64,000 nucleotides of DNA, from positions 1 through 64,000 of the forward strand of contig NZ_VYKL01000028.1 of NCBI RefSeq assembly GCF_008710145.1, in the 5' to 3' direction. Made by a program: the position numbers and the translations under genes. The stretch comes from Niallia endozanthoxylica. GTDB lineage: Bacteria > Bacillota > Bacilli > Bacillales > Cytobacillaceae. Shown here one piece after another: positions 42,444 through 50,162 of this stretch. How positions within the stretch are numbered: position 1 is the first letter of the stretch; each line of letters starts with the position of its first letter. Below the pieces are notes generated by a model that had not been told where the DNA came from, made no database searches, and was given only the letters and a program-made list of their open reading frames with translations.

Positions 42444-43052
42444 ATGACAGAAAAAAAACGATCTAAACAGCACTCACCCGGGAGACCGCGAAGTGAAGCG
42501 TCTAGAATCGCGATACTTGATGCAACCGTCGAATTACTAGAGGAATCAAGTTATGCAGAATTGACTATCGAAGCGATTGCTGCCCGTGCCGGTGTTGGAA
42601 AATCGACTATTTATCGTTGGTGGTCTAATAAAGCCTTTGTCGTTTTTGATGCCTTTCTCGTGTCAACTGAATCCACCTTATTTTTTCTTGAAGAAGGTTC
42701 TCTTCGTGAAAATTTCCGCCAGCAGCTTCAAAGCCTTGCCGTCACACTAAACAGTGCCCTTGGCAGAACCGTTATCGGACTTGTAGCCGGGAGCGGAGAG
42801 GAATCGGAAATCGCCGCAGCCTTTCACAATGATTTTCTTAATTCGCGTCGGGCAGATGCCAAACGAATCATTGAACGTGCCATAATGGAAGGAGAAATCC
42901 AATTCACCACTAATTTAGACATCATAGCAGATATGTTTTATGGACCGCTCTATTATCGGCTGCTTATTCAAAAGAAAATCGTTGATTCATCGTTTATTAA
43001 TACATTAGTAGATCAGGTGATGAAAAGCATTTGCCCTTCTCAAGGGAAATAA
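42444..43052 (+). CDS. TetR/AcrR-family transcriptional regulator
   Basis: A 202-residue regulator. The N-terminal HTH spans about residues 20-65 (AILDATVELLEESSYAELTI, AGVGKSTIYRWWSNK), and the C-terminal ligand domain ends in PLYYRLLIQKKIVDSSF, a TetR_C_33-like pattern often seen in regulators of transporters. A basic N-terminal tail (TEKKRSKQHSPGRPR) precedes the HTH. GTGAGG precedes the ATG. It is divergent from the benzoate symporter gene and probably represses it. Confidence 0.88.
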   Translation: MTEKKRSKQHSPGRPRSEASRIAILDATVELLEESSYAELTIEAIAARAGVGKSTIYRWWSNKAFVVFDAFLVSTESTLFFLEEGSLRENFRQQLQSLAVTLNSALGRTVIGLVAGSGEESEIAAAFHNDFLNSRRADAKRIIERAIMEGEIQFTTNLDIIADMFYGPLYYRLLIQKKIVDSSFINTLVDQVMKSICPSQGK

Positions 43053-43148
43053 ATCATATTCACTTAATGCTGTCAGAATAATGGCACAGAACAATTACAG
43101 GCAACCATTTTGTTTTTGAAAAAAATAATACGAGCGATAATCGAAAAG

Positions 43149-43181
43149 GAGTTCCCTGCCAATATGGGGAACTCTTTTTTT
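43149..43181 (+). terminator. terminator of the TetR-family gene
   Basis: GAGTTCCC (43149-43156) pairs with GGGAACTC (43167-43174), followed by TTTTTTT. Confidence 0.92.
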
Positions 43182-43315
43182 ATCAGACCTATAACAAGAC
43201 AAGAGATTCCCCTTATAGGCGTTCATCATCCCTCTCCTTCAAAAAATATTTAATGAATAGGATTCATATGAAGCTAATACATATTTTAATAGTTTTCATA
43301 TGGAGGGGAATAATA

Positions 43316-43700
43316 ATGAACCATTCCACTGTGCCATTTATATCTATCATTTCTACATTTTCAAATACAGGGATGTATAACAAGGAAATAAAAGAAGATT
43401 TATTACAGCTGGTATCAGCAATAGAGGAATACATCAAGATTAAATTAACATCAAGCAAATTGGTGTGCAAATCCTTCATCCGTCATCTGACTAGGTTACT
43501 AGAGCGTATCTATAATCATCAACTCATTCAAGCGGAATCAAAGGATGGAGCCACAAGTCAATACGGCATCCCGCAAGCATCAAAAACACTGACAGACGAT
43601 ATTCCGAAACACATTTCCTGATGAAAATATAGAATTGACCTCTATTGAGATGTATTTTTTAGTCCTTTATATTTTGCGCTTAAAGAAGGAATTTAGTTAA
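43316..43700 (+). pseudogene. degenerate PRD-like protein, copy 2
   Basis: The first 80 residues match copy 1 at 35854 (ISIISTFSNTGMYNKEI; KLVCKSFIRHLTRLLERIY). Then the frame is lost: the open frame stops at 43621. The homologous tail (TFPDENIELTSIEMYFLVLY, ILRLKKEFS) continues in the next frame to TAA 43700, where an additional TGA lies at 43590. GGAGGGG precedes the ATG at 43316. A truncated product is possible, but the gene is decaying. Confidence 0.7.
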
Positions 43701-43785
43701 TAGACGTTGTATTATATAAGTGATATGTTAGGTGAGGGAATTAAAATCTACTTCCTATCCAAAAAATCATCCATCTAAAATAAAA

Positions 43786-43826
43786 AGAGACCTTATTAAA
43801 CTCCCGAAAGAATTAAAAGGTCCTCT
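43786..43826 (-). terminator. terminator after two small minus-strand genes
   Basis: AGAGACCTT (43786-43794) pairs with AAGGTCCTCT (43817-43826) with one mismatch, and TTTTTATTT follows on the minus strand. Confidence 0.75.
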
Positions 43827-43858
43827 ACTATGTTCTTTTTGTCATATATTAATTCCCT

Positions 43859-44002
43859 TCAGTTGATCTTTTTTGTATTATACTCTTTATATTGCTTCTG
43901 ACTGCGAGGGTTCATTTGCTCAATTAAAAACTTAAGGTATTGATTCAAATCAAATTGATCATCCTTAATAAAATGTTTAATGACCGCTTTGCTTTTTTTC
44001 AT
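43859..44002 (-). CDS. small basic protein, 47 aa
   Basis: The small gene starts at ATG 44002 with an excellent site (AAAGGAGGAGACG) and encodes MKKSKAVIKHFIKDDQFDLN followed by a helical, basic tail ending KEYNTKKIN. A terminator follows. No family is recognised. Lysine-rich and highly helical, it could bind nucleic acid or another protein. It overlaps the upstream 52-residue frame by 26 bases, which suggests coupled translation. Confidence 0.6.
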   Translation of the reverse strand: MKKSKAVIKHFIKDDQFDLNQYLKFLIEQMNPRSQKQYKEYNTKKIN

Positions 44003-44135
44003 CGTCTCCTCCTTTCCCCGACATACACTTATTTATTTCGTCGCCCGATAATGTTTTTTTCTTATTTATTATGGTAATAGCCCCGCCTTCGCTATGATAC
44101 CATGATGGCCACACACGCCATTTCCCTGCTTTCAT
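43977..44135 (-). CDS. possible small protein, 52 aa
   Basis: The frame encodes MKAGKWRVWPSWYHSEGGAI and then TIINKKKTLSGDEINKCMSG, ending KKQSGH. Three tryptophans, rare in chance frames, argue for a real coding past. The ribosome site is weak. A 12-of-14 cre-like word (TGGAAACGTTTGCA, 44148-44161) lies just upstream. It overlaps the start of the 47-residue gene. Function unknown. Confidence 0.4.
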   Translation of the reverse strand: MKAGKWRVWPSWYHSEGGAITIINKKKTLSGDEINKCMSGKGGDDEKKQSGH

Positions 44136-44161
44136 TATAATTGGAAACGTTTGCATTACTC

Positions 44162-44676
44162 AAGATTTTTTCTCCTTCATATTCCGACAGTTTCTATCTG
44201 AAATAACAATAAAAAACAGCATATTGGTAATATACTCCAATAACGCAGAAAGTTTTGTCGAATTTTTTATTATATTAAGATTATTTAAAGGGAATGGATG
44301 CTGCAAATTAAAACTATTTGCAGAAACAGCTAATATAGAAGGGATATAATATTCTAATTTTATAACAGCTTATTTCATGCAGCATAAAATACAGGAGTGA
44401 CAGTAATACAACAAAGGAAAAGAGTCTCCCCCCTTCTCCTTTGCTGTTACTAATCGATTCACCATGCCACTATTCTTTCTTCCATGAAAGATTTTCAATT
44501 ATAGACAGTCTGAAATTATGATCTGCATTACGCAATACCTATAGGAGAGAAAACTAGTTTATCAGTATCTATATTTTGACATTACCAGTTGATAGCCCTA
44601 TAATCAGTGTTGATTTTCAAGCAAACGATAGAAATGAACAGCAAAGTAAAAATGGATAAAATGGAGGATAAAGATA
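44162..44676. other. AT-rich intergenic stretch
   Basis: No gene seen. A weak inverted repeat CAAAGGA..TCCTTTG lies at about 44410-44443. The promoter of the aldo-keto reductase gene must be in the right part. Confidence 0.4.
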
Positions 44677-45615
44677 ATGAAGTTTTCTACTTTAAAAAAA
44701 ACAGACATCATCATCTCTCAAATTGGACTAGGTACAAATGCAGTAGGAGGACATAATTTATTTGCAGATTTAGATGAAAGTCAAGGGAAAGAAATGGTTA
44801 GACATGCCATCAATCAAGGAATCACATTTATTGATACGGCTGATATTTATGGTAAAGGCCGTTCAGAAGAGCTGATTGGTGAAGTCCTAAAAACAGTAGA
44901 TCGTAAAAGCCTGGTTCTTGCAACGAAAGGCGGGAATGAATGGCTAGAAGACGGCAGTGTACGAAAAAATAACAAACCGGAATATTTAAGGAAAGCAGTA
45001 GAAAATAGCTTATCCCGCCTGAATACAGATTATATTGATTTATATTACATCCACGTTCCAGATCATGAGACCCATCTATCTGAAGCGGTCGCTGAACTCT
45101 CTAAACTAAAAACAGAAGGAAAGATTCGGGCTATCGGCATTTCAAATGTTTCTTTAGAACAGCTTAAAGAAGCCAATCAAACAGGAGAAATCGTTGCACT
45201 GCAGTCAGCTTATCACATGTTCGATCGTTCGGTGGAAAAAGATCTTCTTCCCTATTGTGTTGAAAACAATATTTCCTTTATTCCATATGGTCCATTAGCC
45301 TTTGGTCTGCTAGGCGGTCACTATACAAAAGATTTCCGACTATCTTCAGGTGATTGGAGAAACTCAGTTCCTCTCTTCCAAGAAGAACATTTTCTACATA
45401 CGCTTGATAAAGTCGAAAAATTAAAAGATATTGCTGAGCAAAAAGAGATTTCACTCCCCAACCTGGCTCTAGCCTGGCTTTTAGCACAAGAAGGTGTAGA
45501 CGCGGTCATACCCGGAGGAAAACGCGCTGAACAGATTGATGCGAATCTAGATGCAAGTGACATTGTGCTAACAAAAGAAGAATTAAATGCTATTGAGGTT
45601 ATTTTAACTAAATAG
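44677..45615 (+). CDS. aldo/keto reductase
   Basis: A 312-residue NADPH-dependent reductase of the AKR barrel fold. The catalytic Asp and Tyr lie in FIDTADIYGKGRSEEL (about 50-65), the Lys in LATKGG and the His-region in DLYYIHVPD. The C-terminal cofactor segment AVIPGGKRAEQIDANLDA is standard. GGAGG lies upstream of the ATG. The substrate is not predictable; general aldehyde detoxification is the usual role. Monocistronic with a strong terminator. Confidence 0.9.
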   Translation: MKFSTLKKTDIIISQIGLGTNAVGGHNLFADLDESQGKEMVRHAINQGITFIDTADIYGKGRSEELIGEVLKTVDRKSLVLATKGGNEWLEDGSVRKNNKPEYLRKAVENSLSRLNTDYIDLYYIHVPDHETHLSEAVAELSKLKTEGKIRAIGISNVSLEQLKEANQTGEIVALQSAYHMFDRSVEKDLLPYCVENNISFIPYGPLAFGLLGGHYTKDFRLSSGDWRNSVPLFQEEHFLHTLDKVEKLKDIAEQKEISLPNLALAWLLAQEGVDAVIPGGKRAEQIDANLDASDIVLTKEELNAIEVILTK

Positions 45616-45643
45616 TTTTTTTCAATAAATAATAGAAGATAAT

Positions 45644-45678
45644 AAAAAACCAATCGGAATGTGTTCGATTGGTTTTTT
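45644..45678. terminator. bidirectional terminator
   Basis: AAAAAACCAATCG (45644-45656) pairs perfectly with CGATTGGTTTTTT (45666-45678), between the convergent aldo-keto reductase and ferredoxin genes. Confidence 0.93.
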
Positions 45679-45708
45679 AGATATTATTTCGCATCATCTA
45701 ACTGCGCT

Positions 45709-46011
45709 TTATTTTTGTAGTTTCTCATAATCTTCAACAGCAATGATTTCAAGGTCGCTTTTAGCAGTCATACAGCATGCTAATGCATAACCATTTTCTA
45801 GTTCCTCATCTGATAATGCTTCATGAGAACGTACTAAATCTTGATCGTACTCTCCGTTTAGGACCTTCACCTTACACATCCCGCAGCCGCCGCGTTGACA
45901 TCCTGTAGGAATCGGAATAAATAAATCACGGGCTGCCCTTAACGGCGTGACATTCGGTGCACAGGAAAATTCAAATTCCTGCCCTCTTGCTTTAAGTGTA
46001 ACTTTGTGCAT
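45709..46011 (-). CDS. plant-type [2Fe-2S] ferredoxin, XylT/DmpQ-like
   Basis: A 100-residue ferredoxin. Cluster ligands are Cys38, Cys43 and Cys46 (TGCQRGGCGMCKVKV) and one of Cys79/Cys80 (YALACCMTA). It directly follows a catechol 2,3-dioxygenase gene (39 bp). This is the order of xylT-xylE and dmpQ-dmpB, where the ferredoxin re-reduces the inactivated iron centre of the dioxygenase. I therefore assign that role with fair confidence. GGAGGGGG precedes the ATG. Confidence 0.9.
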   Translation of the reverse strand: MHKVTLKARGQEFEFSCAPNVTPLRAARDLFIPIPTGCQRGGCGMCKVKVLNGEYDQDLVRSHEALSDEELENGYALACCMTAKSDLEIIAVEDYEKLQK

Positions 46012-46050
46012 ACAGGTTTCCCCCTCCTTTTTTTCTGCAGATAATTTAAA

Positions 46051-46965
46051 TTAAGTTAATGCTTTTTGGAAGGATTCAGAAAGTTCTCTGCGGTGATAGA
46101 AAATACCTGTTCCAATTTTTGATGCATCCCATGTAATCGTTGGCATATCAGCAAACGCCATATAACCGCCTGCAAATGCTTCGTTACGGTTACCAGATGG
46201 ATCAAAGAAATAAATCGTTTGTCCTCTTGAAATACCATGACGAGTTGGTGTCACATCAAACGGCACTTCATACATAGATAATAAATCAGCCGCTTTGAAT
46301 ACATCATGTAGAGAATCAACCCCAAATGCTGCATGGTGAAGTTTAGCATCAGGTCCTTTTACAAAAGCAATATCGTGTGCCGTATTTGTTGTGAATAAGA
46401 AACTTCCAACTAGTTCCTCTTCGCCTTCCGTTACCACTTTTTCACTTTGTCCAAAACCAAGCACGTCAACAAAGAATCTTGTGACCGTTTTCAAATCATC
46501 GCCAGTTAGCAACAAGTGATCAAGACGGTGCGGTGCAATTCCTTTTGTACCTAATGGCCATGGATGAGGATTTTTCGTTCCTACTGCCGTCCCTAACAGC
46601 TCAATTTCATGGTATAGTTCACAAACATGACCAGTTGGCAGGATAAAACGAACAGCTTCCCCTTCAGCCAATCTTGTTTGATTCGTAACACGTGTTGTTG
46701 TACAGCCAAATTCTTCAATTTTCTTTTCGTAATAAGCTAAATCATCGATCGATTGAACTTTGAAAGCTAAATGAGCCAATCCTGCACTGTTTGATTTTGT
46801 CAAAATTAAACTATGGTGATCATATTCATCCCATGCTTTTAGGAAAACGCTTTCTCCAATGCGTCCAGTTTCTTGTAAACCAATAACATTGGTATAGTAG
46901 TCTACAGATTTATCTAAATCTAATACTCTTAATTCAGCGCGTCCAAGACGTAATACTCGTGCCAT
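46051..46965 (-). CDS. catechol 2,3-dioxygenase (type I extradiol), copy 2
   Basis: A 304-residue XylE-type enzyme, collinear with copy 1 at 10445. Iron ligands are His150 (HRLDHLL), the pair His210-211 (KLHHAAF) and Glu262 (GNRNEAF). GISRGQTIYFFDPSGNR is a conserved stretch. With the ferredoxin it forms a two-gene operon. A perfect cre match (47059-47072), a second cre-like site (47030-47043) and a CAGAAAAT word (47111-47126) lie upstream. No semialdehyde dehydrogenase or hydratase is nearby, so the later steps must be encoded elsewhere. Confidence 0.93.
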   Translation of the reverse strand: MARVLRLGRAELRVLDLDKSVDYYTNVIGLQETGRIGESVFLKAWDEYDHHSLILTKSNSAGLAHLAFKVQSIDDLAYYEKKIEEFGCTTTRVTNQTRLAEGEAVRFILPTGHVCELYHEIELLGTAVGTKNPHPWPLGTKGIAPHRLDHLLLTGDDLKTVTRFFVDVLGFGQSEKVVTEGEEELVGSFLFTTNTAHDIAFVKGPDAKLHHAAFGVDSLHDVFKAADLLSMYEVPFDVTPTRHGISRGQTIYFFDPSGNRNEAFAGGYMAFADMPTITWDASKIGTGIFYHRRELSESFQKALT

Positions 46966-47029
46966 TCTCTATTCCCCCTAACCTTTTCATAAAACTCTTT
47001 TTATCTTTAAAGTTATCTTTTTATAAAAT

Positions 47030-47043
47030 TAATAACGTTTTCA
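47030..47043 (-). promoter_or_regulatory. second cre-like site before catechol dioxygenase 2
   Basis: The minus strand reads TGAAAACGTTATTA, 13 of 14 against the cre consensus, 65-78 bases upstream of the start. Confidence 0.4.
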
Positions 47044-47058
47044 CCATTAATATATAAT

Positions 47059-47072
47059 TGATATCGCTTACA
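47059..47072. promoter_or_regulatory. cre (CcpA) site before catechol dioxygenase 2
   Basis: TGATATCGCTTACA fits the CcpA consensus TGWNANCGNTNWCA at all positions, about 100 bases upstream of the start codon. Confidence 0.7.
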
Positions 47073-47129
47073 TTTATACTATATTATATTAAAATAAAGT
47101 TTTCAATGTTTTTACAGAAAATTTACCTA

Positions 47130-47611
47130 TAAAAAATAATATGCTTACCCAAAAAAAATATTATATTTAAAAAAATCTCGCAGGCTAGTTCATATGTCCA
47201 CTAACGAATTCAATCCGTTGTTATCACGGAAAACAAGAACTTATACGTTGAAAAATGATAAAAAAAGATACCGTTCAAAAATGAACTAGCATCTCATTTT
47301 TCATATCTATATTAATGAAGAAAGTGATAATTAATAAAGTAACATCTGCTAATATAAACAGGAATATCTGTCCCGCTTCCTAGATGAAATAAAACATTCT
47401 TTTATCTATTCATTACTAGAATACAATGAACTAAAGATTTTTTAAAATAATAAAATAATCATCGTCCTTTAATGACCGATGTAAAGCAGACCCCTTCCCT
47501 AGCTCAATAAGAAAAAGCTGCAACTATAGCATCCTTCATTTAATTAAAATATCATTTGAACAAAACCATATAGACAATCGTTCCTCCGGCAATTGAGAGA
47601 AACATGTTTTT
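47130..47611. other. AT-rich intergenic stretch without a recognisable gene
   Basis: I see no gene or clear repeat here apart from the promoter region of the divergent catechol dioxygenase operon at its left edge and a small hairpin around 47461-47485 (CATCG/CGATG). Confidence 0.4.
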
Positions 47612-47666
47612 ATTCCAAACTTTATAGGTGCAGTTCCACTGCCGCTGCACCTATAAAGTTTGGAAT
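47612..47666. repeat. perfect 22-bp inverted repeat upstream of the ECF sigma operon
   Basis: The arms 47612-47633 and 47645-47666 are perfectly complementary, with an 11-base spacer. It is 140 bases upstream of the first gene of the operon. There is no T-tract on the plus strand. It could be a terminator, an operator or a leader hairpin. Confidence 0.75.
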
Positions 47667-47805
47667 CTCATTTTGCAACCTCCATATTCTTACCTTTAAA
47701 ATGACGATCCATATCTTTTTATTTCAAACTTTTTTATTTTTTAATGAACCTTTTGGCTTCCCCATTTGTATAGTTAGCAAAGAAGAAAGATGGGAGATGT
47801 TAAAA

Positions 47806-48177
47806 GTGGATACTGGTTGGATTGTTTCATTGATTGTTGCAGGTGTTTTAATGGTTTTTATTTTAGCGATAGCGATTCCAATGGATCGCAAACATGTTGT
47901 CCGTGAAAATGGTAAAATCAATTATAAGAAAACGAAAATCTATTTACGATGGAACGTCTTTGATACTCTGACGCTTGGCTTAGCCATCTATTCGATTATC
48001 TGTGTTCAAGCTCTGAATTTTTTAGTTTCTAGTGGAGAGACGGTTGAGAATGTGTTTGTACAATTTTTTACCAATCAAGCACAAGTATGGACACTTGTAT
48101 CAATGCTTTACTTAATTTTCAGGGTATCTATGACATTGAAGGCCATAAAGGAACGCTGGGGCGATGAAATTGAATGA
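47806..48177 (+). CDS. small membrane protein, first gene of the ECF sigma operon
   Basis: About 123 residues with three membrane segments: VSLIVAGVLMVFILAIAIP near the N-terminus, LTLGLAIYSIICVQALNFLV, and VSMLYLIFRVSMTLK near the C-terminus. The start is GTG 47806, because GGGAG lies 9 bases upstream; ATG 47797 would touch the ribosome site. It overlaps the sigma factor gene by 14 bases. By position it may sense an envelope signal or belong to the regulon. The family is unknown. Confidence 0.65.
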   Translation: MDTGWIVSLIVAGVLMVFILAIAIPMDRKHVVRENGKINYKKTKIYLRWNVFDTLTLGLAIYSIICVQALNFLVSSGETVENVFVQFFTNQAQVWTLVSMLYLIFRVSMTLKAIKERWGDEIE

Positions 48178-48709
48178 ACGCGAAGATGAGTTGATGATTG
48201 CTTATCAAAATGGTGATAATAGCGCTTTAGAAGGGATCTACACTCTGTTAAAACAGCCGCTTTATTCATTTATTTACCGTTATACGAGGGATGAACAGTT
48301 CAGTATCGATATTGTTCAAGATACATTCGTGAAGCTACAGCGGTATAAGAATGACTATAATCCAAGGAATGGCAGGTTAAAGTCCTATCTCTTTCAAATT
48401 GCCTATCGTTTAATGATTACCAAGCTGAATCGGCGCAAAAAATGGAGGAGCCTTTTGCCCTTCCTTGCCCCGACTAAAAATGAGGAATTCCATCATACCG
48501 ACCGAATCACGGTTCGGGAAGCCGTTGCCAATCTTCCTGAAATACAGCGTGCCGTTGTATTACTGTTCTACTATCACGATATGCCTCAAGAGGAAATAGC
48601 CCATATCCTTGGAATTCCGAAAGGGACGGTTAAGTCAAGATTGCACAAAGCTCTTAAGAAATTGAAGGAAGAATTGGAGGGAGAGGAATATGAGGCAGGA
48701 TCCCTTTGA
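48164..48709 (+). CDS. ECF-type RNA polymerase sigma factor
   Basis: A 181-residue sigma-70-family factor with regions 2 and 4 only. Region 2 includes YSFIYRYTRDEQFSIDIVQ and DTFVKLQRYKNDYNPRNGRL. Region 4 has LPEIQRAVVLLFYYHDMPQ, then EEIAHILGIPKGTVKSRLHK as the helix-turn-helix. ECF factors direct transcription in response to envelope or stress signals. The neighbouring genes on both sides overlap it, so the three genes form one translation-coupled unit. Confidence 0.92.
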   Translation: MKLNEREDELMIAYQNGDNSALEGIYTLLKQPLYSFIYRYTRDEQFSIDIVQDTFVKLQRYKNDYNPRNGRLKSYLFQIAYRLMITKLNRRKKWRSLLPFLAPTKNEEFHHTDRITVREAVANLPEIQRAVVLLFYYHDMPQEEIAHILGIPKGTVKSRLHKALKKLKEELEGEEYEAGSL

Positions 48710-48935
48710 TAAGGATCAGCATCTACGTACAAAGCTGGATGAATATCATGTAGACATACCCGATTTCCCGATGAAGCCAAAAAGATGGGAACGATTCATT
48801 AATTTTCTTGCTTCACCGGCAAAAGACCCGCTTGACCCATTGATATCTTCAAGTCATGGGATACTGTTGTTAAAAATTGCACCTGTTATTGGTACTGCTG
48901 CATTTGCAATCATTCAAATGTTTATTTTACTATAA
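48690..48935 (+). CDS. putative anti-sigma factor, single membrane segment
   Basis: An 81-residue protein overlapping the sigma gene by 20 bases. The cytoplasmic N-terminal part (about 1-50) is charged, and one membrane helix follows (LLLKIAPVIGTAAFAIIQMF). Size, order and topology suit an anti-sigma factor, but no ZAS zinc motif (HxxxCxxC) is present and the family is not recognised. A GAGGAAT site precedes the ATG. Confidence 0.65.
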   Translation: MRQDPFDKDQHLRTKLDEYHVDIPDFPMKPKRWERFINFLASPAKDPLDPLISSSHGILLLKIAPVIGTAAFAIIQMFILL

Positions 48936-48975
48936 TGGCGGGATAAAGGGTTCCTATTTACTAATCATTTTCTTT

Positions 48976-49002
48976 AGGGACTAGCAGCATTCACTAGTCC
49001 CT
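48976..49002 (+). terminator. terminator of the ECF sigma operon
   Basis: AGGGACTAG (48976-48984) pairs with CTAGTCCCT (48994-49002), followed by ATTCTTT. Confidence 0.85.
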
Positions 49003-49062
49003 ATTCTTTAGTTGTCGAACACAAATACAGTGGGTCGATGTTGAATAGTATAGGTATTTTTG

Positions 49063-49395
49063 TTATTCACCGACTCTTTCGCCATTAATATAATAAGCAG
49101 GCTCGGAGAATGGAATAAACACGACCTCTACCTCATCGGCACCTGTTGACATCATATGTTTGGTAACAGACTGGGCAAATCGATCACGAGTCTCTTGCCC
49201 GCGTTCAAACCATTTTACCTCAATGAGCGGGAAAGATGGAATTTCTTCACCGTCAAATACAAAAGTAGAATGTGGCACCTCAAACGTGAAATTATCTGTT
49301 CCGCATTCACAAATTTCAGCAAGCTCTCCGACTAATGGCTTGCTGATTCTTTTCATCTCTTCAATCGATACTCCGCGAATCACTAAGTGTGGCAA
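49063..49395 (-). CDS. DUF1904 family protein
   Basis: A 110-residue protein of the DUF1904 family, which has a tautomerase-like fold. It starts PHLVIRGVSIEEMKRIS, has the central EVPHSTFVFDGEEIPSFP and the end FIPFSEPAYYINGERVG, all typical. The start is TTG 49395, since GGAGG lies 8 bases upstream and Pro then follows Met, as in tautomerases with a catalytic Pro1. The upstream in-frame ATG at 49410 overlaps the ribosome site. Activity is unknown. Confidence 0.82.
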   Translation of the reverse strand: MPHLVIRGVSIEEMKRISKPLVGELAEICECGTDNFTFEVPHSTFVFDGEEIPSFPLIEVKWFERGQETRDRFAQSVTKHMMSTGADEVEVVFIPFSEPAYYINGERVGE

Positions 49396-49716
49396 TTCTA
49401 TTCCCTCCATTATGTATCATCTAATTAGATATCTCATTTACCGTTTATCCAACTACTAGGACGATGTTGATTATAAGCGCTACCTAGTATGACAGCCCTT
49501 ATAAACCAAATATTTCCTTCCTTTCCCTTCCTTACTATAGTAGAATAGAGATTAAACATCAATGATATGAACTTGAGCCTATTGCCTGATGTTTTTCTTA
49601 TTTATCGGTGATATTTTACTAATATGATATACGCGCGTGAAAGTAGATAACTAGAACTCCAAACGGTCAAGTATGTAAGGAGCAGAAATGAAAGAATGTT
49701 TTACAAAAGGAGACTC

Positions 49717-50040
49717 ATGACTAGAAAACTGTTTTTATCTTTATTAACTGTGTTTTTTATTTTCACTTCAGTGGGATGTAACAAATCGCCAGAAGTAAAC
49801 GAGAAATCCTATGCGGAACACTGGAATGAATTGGATAAGAACCAGAAGTACTGGTTCGTTACAACAGAACTGGAGAAGTTAAAGGCCGCAGGGTATTCCG
49901 TCATTGTGGAAGAGTATTATTTTATTGATCGATTGGATAGTTACTATAATGACAATCCACCCGGCGATTTACCTGCGCAAGAAGCTATAAGGAAAATAGG
50001 TGTTTCTACCGGTACTATTCAAATGTCACTGACTAAATAA
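49717..50040 (+). CDS. small putative lipoprotein
   Basis: About 107 residues. The signal peptide (RKLFLSLLTVFFIFTSVGC) ends in a lipobox with Cys22, followed by a helical charged domain (HWNELDKNQKYWFVTTELEK). The family is unknown. The ATG at 49717 has AAAGGAG 5 bases upstream, which is better than the ATG at 49696. Terminator at 50080-50106. Confidence 0.65.
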   Translation: MTRKLFLSLLTVFFIFTSVGCNKSPEVNEKSYAEHWNELDKNQKYWFVTTELEKLKAAGYSVIVEEYYFIDRLDSYYNDNPPGDLPAQEAIRKIGVSTGTIQMSLTK

Positions 50041-50079
50041 TGCAATAAATATAGAAAGCAAACGATACATTAACGTTAT

Positions 50080-50106
50080 AAAGGATCTTCGATTAGAAGA
50101 TCCTTT
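50080..50106. terminator. bidirectional terminator
   Basis: AAAGGATCTTC (50080-50090) and GAAGATCCTTT (50096-50106) form a perfect 11-bp stem between convergent genes. Confidence 0.85.
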
Positions 50107-50162
50107 ATATTCTTATTCGCAAGAAAGAAAGCCTCTGTGTAGATAGCTCATGCTTTATGATT

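Noticed and set aside
43590..43592. Second selenocysteine codon in the PRD-like copy 2
   Set aside because: The TGA corresponds to a leucine codon in copy 1 and lies beside a frameshift, so this is ordinary decay.
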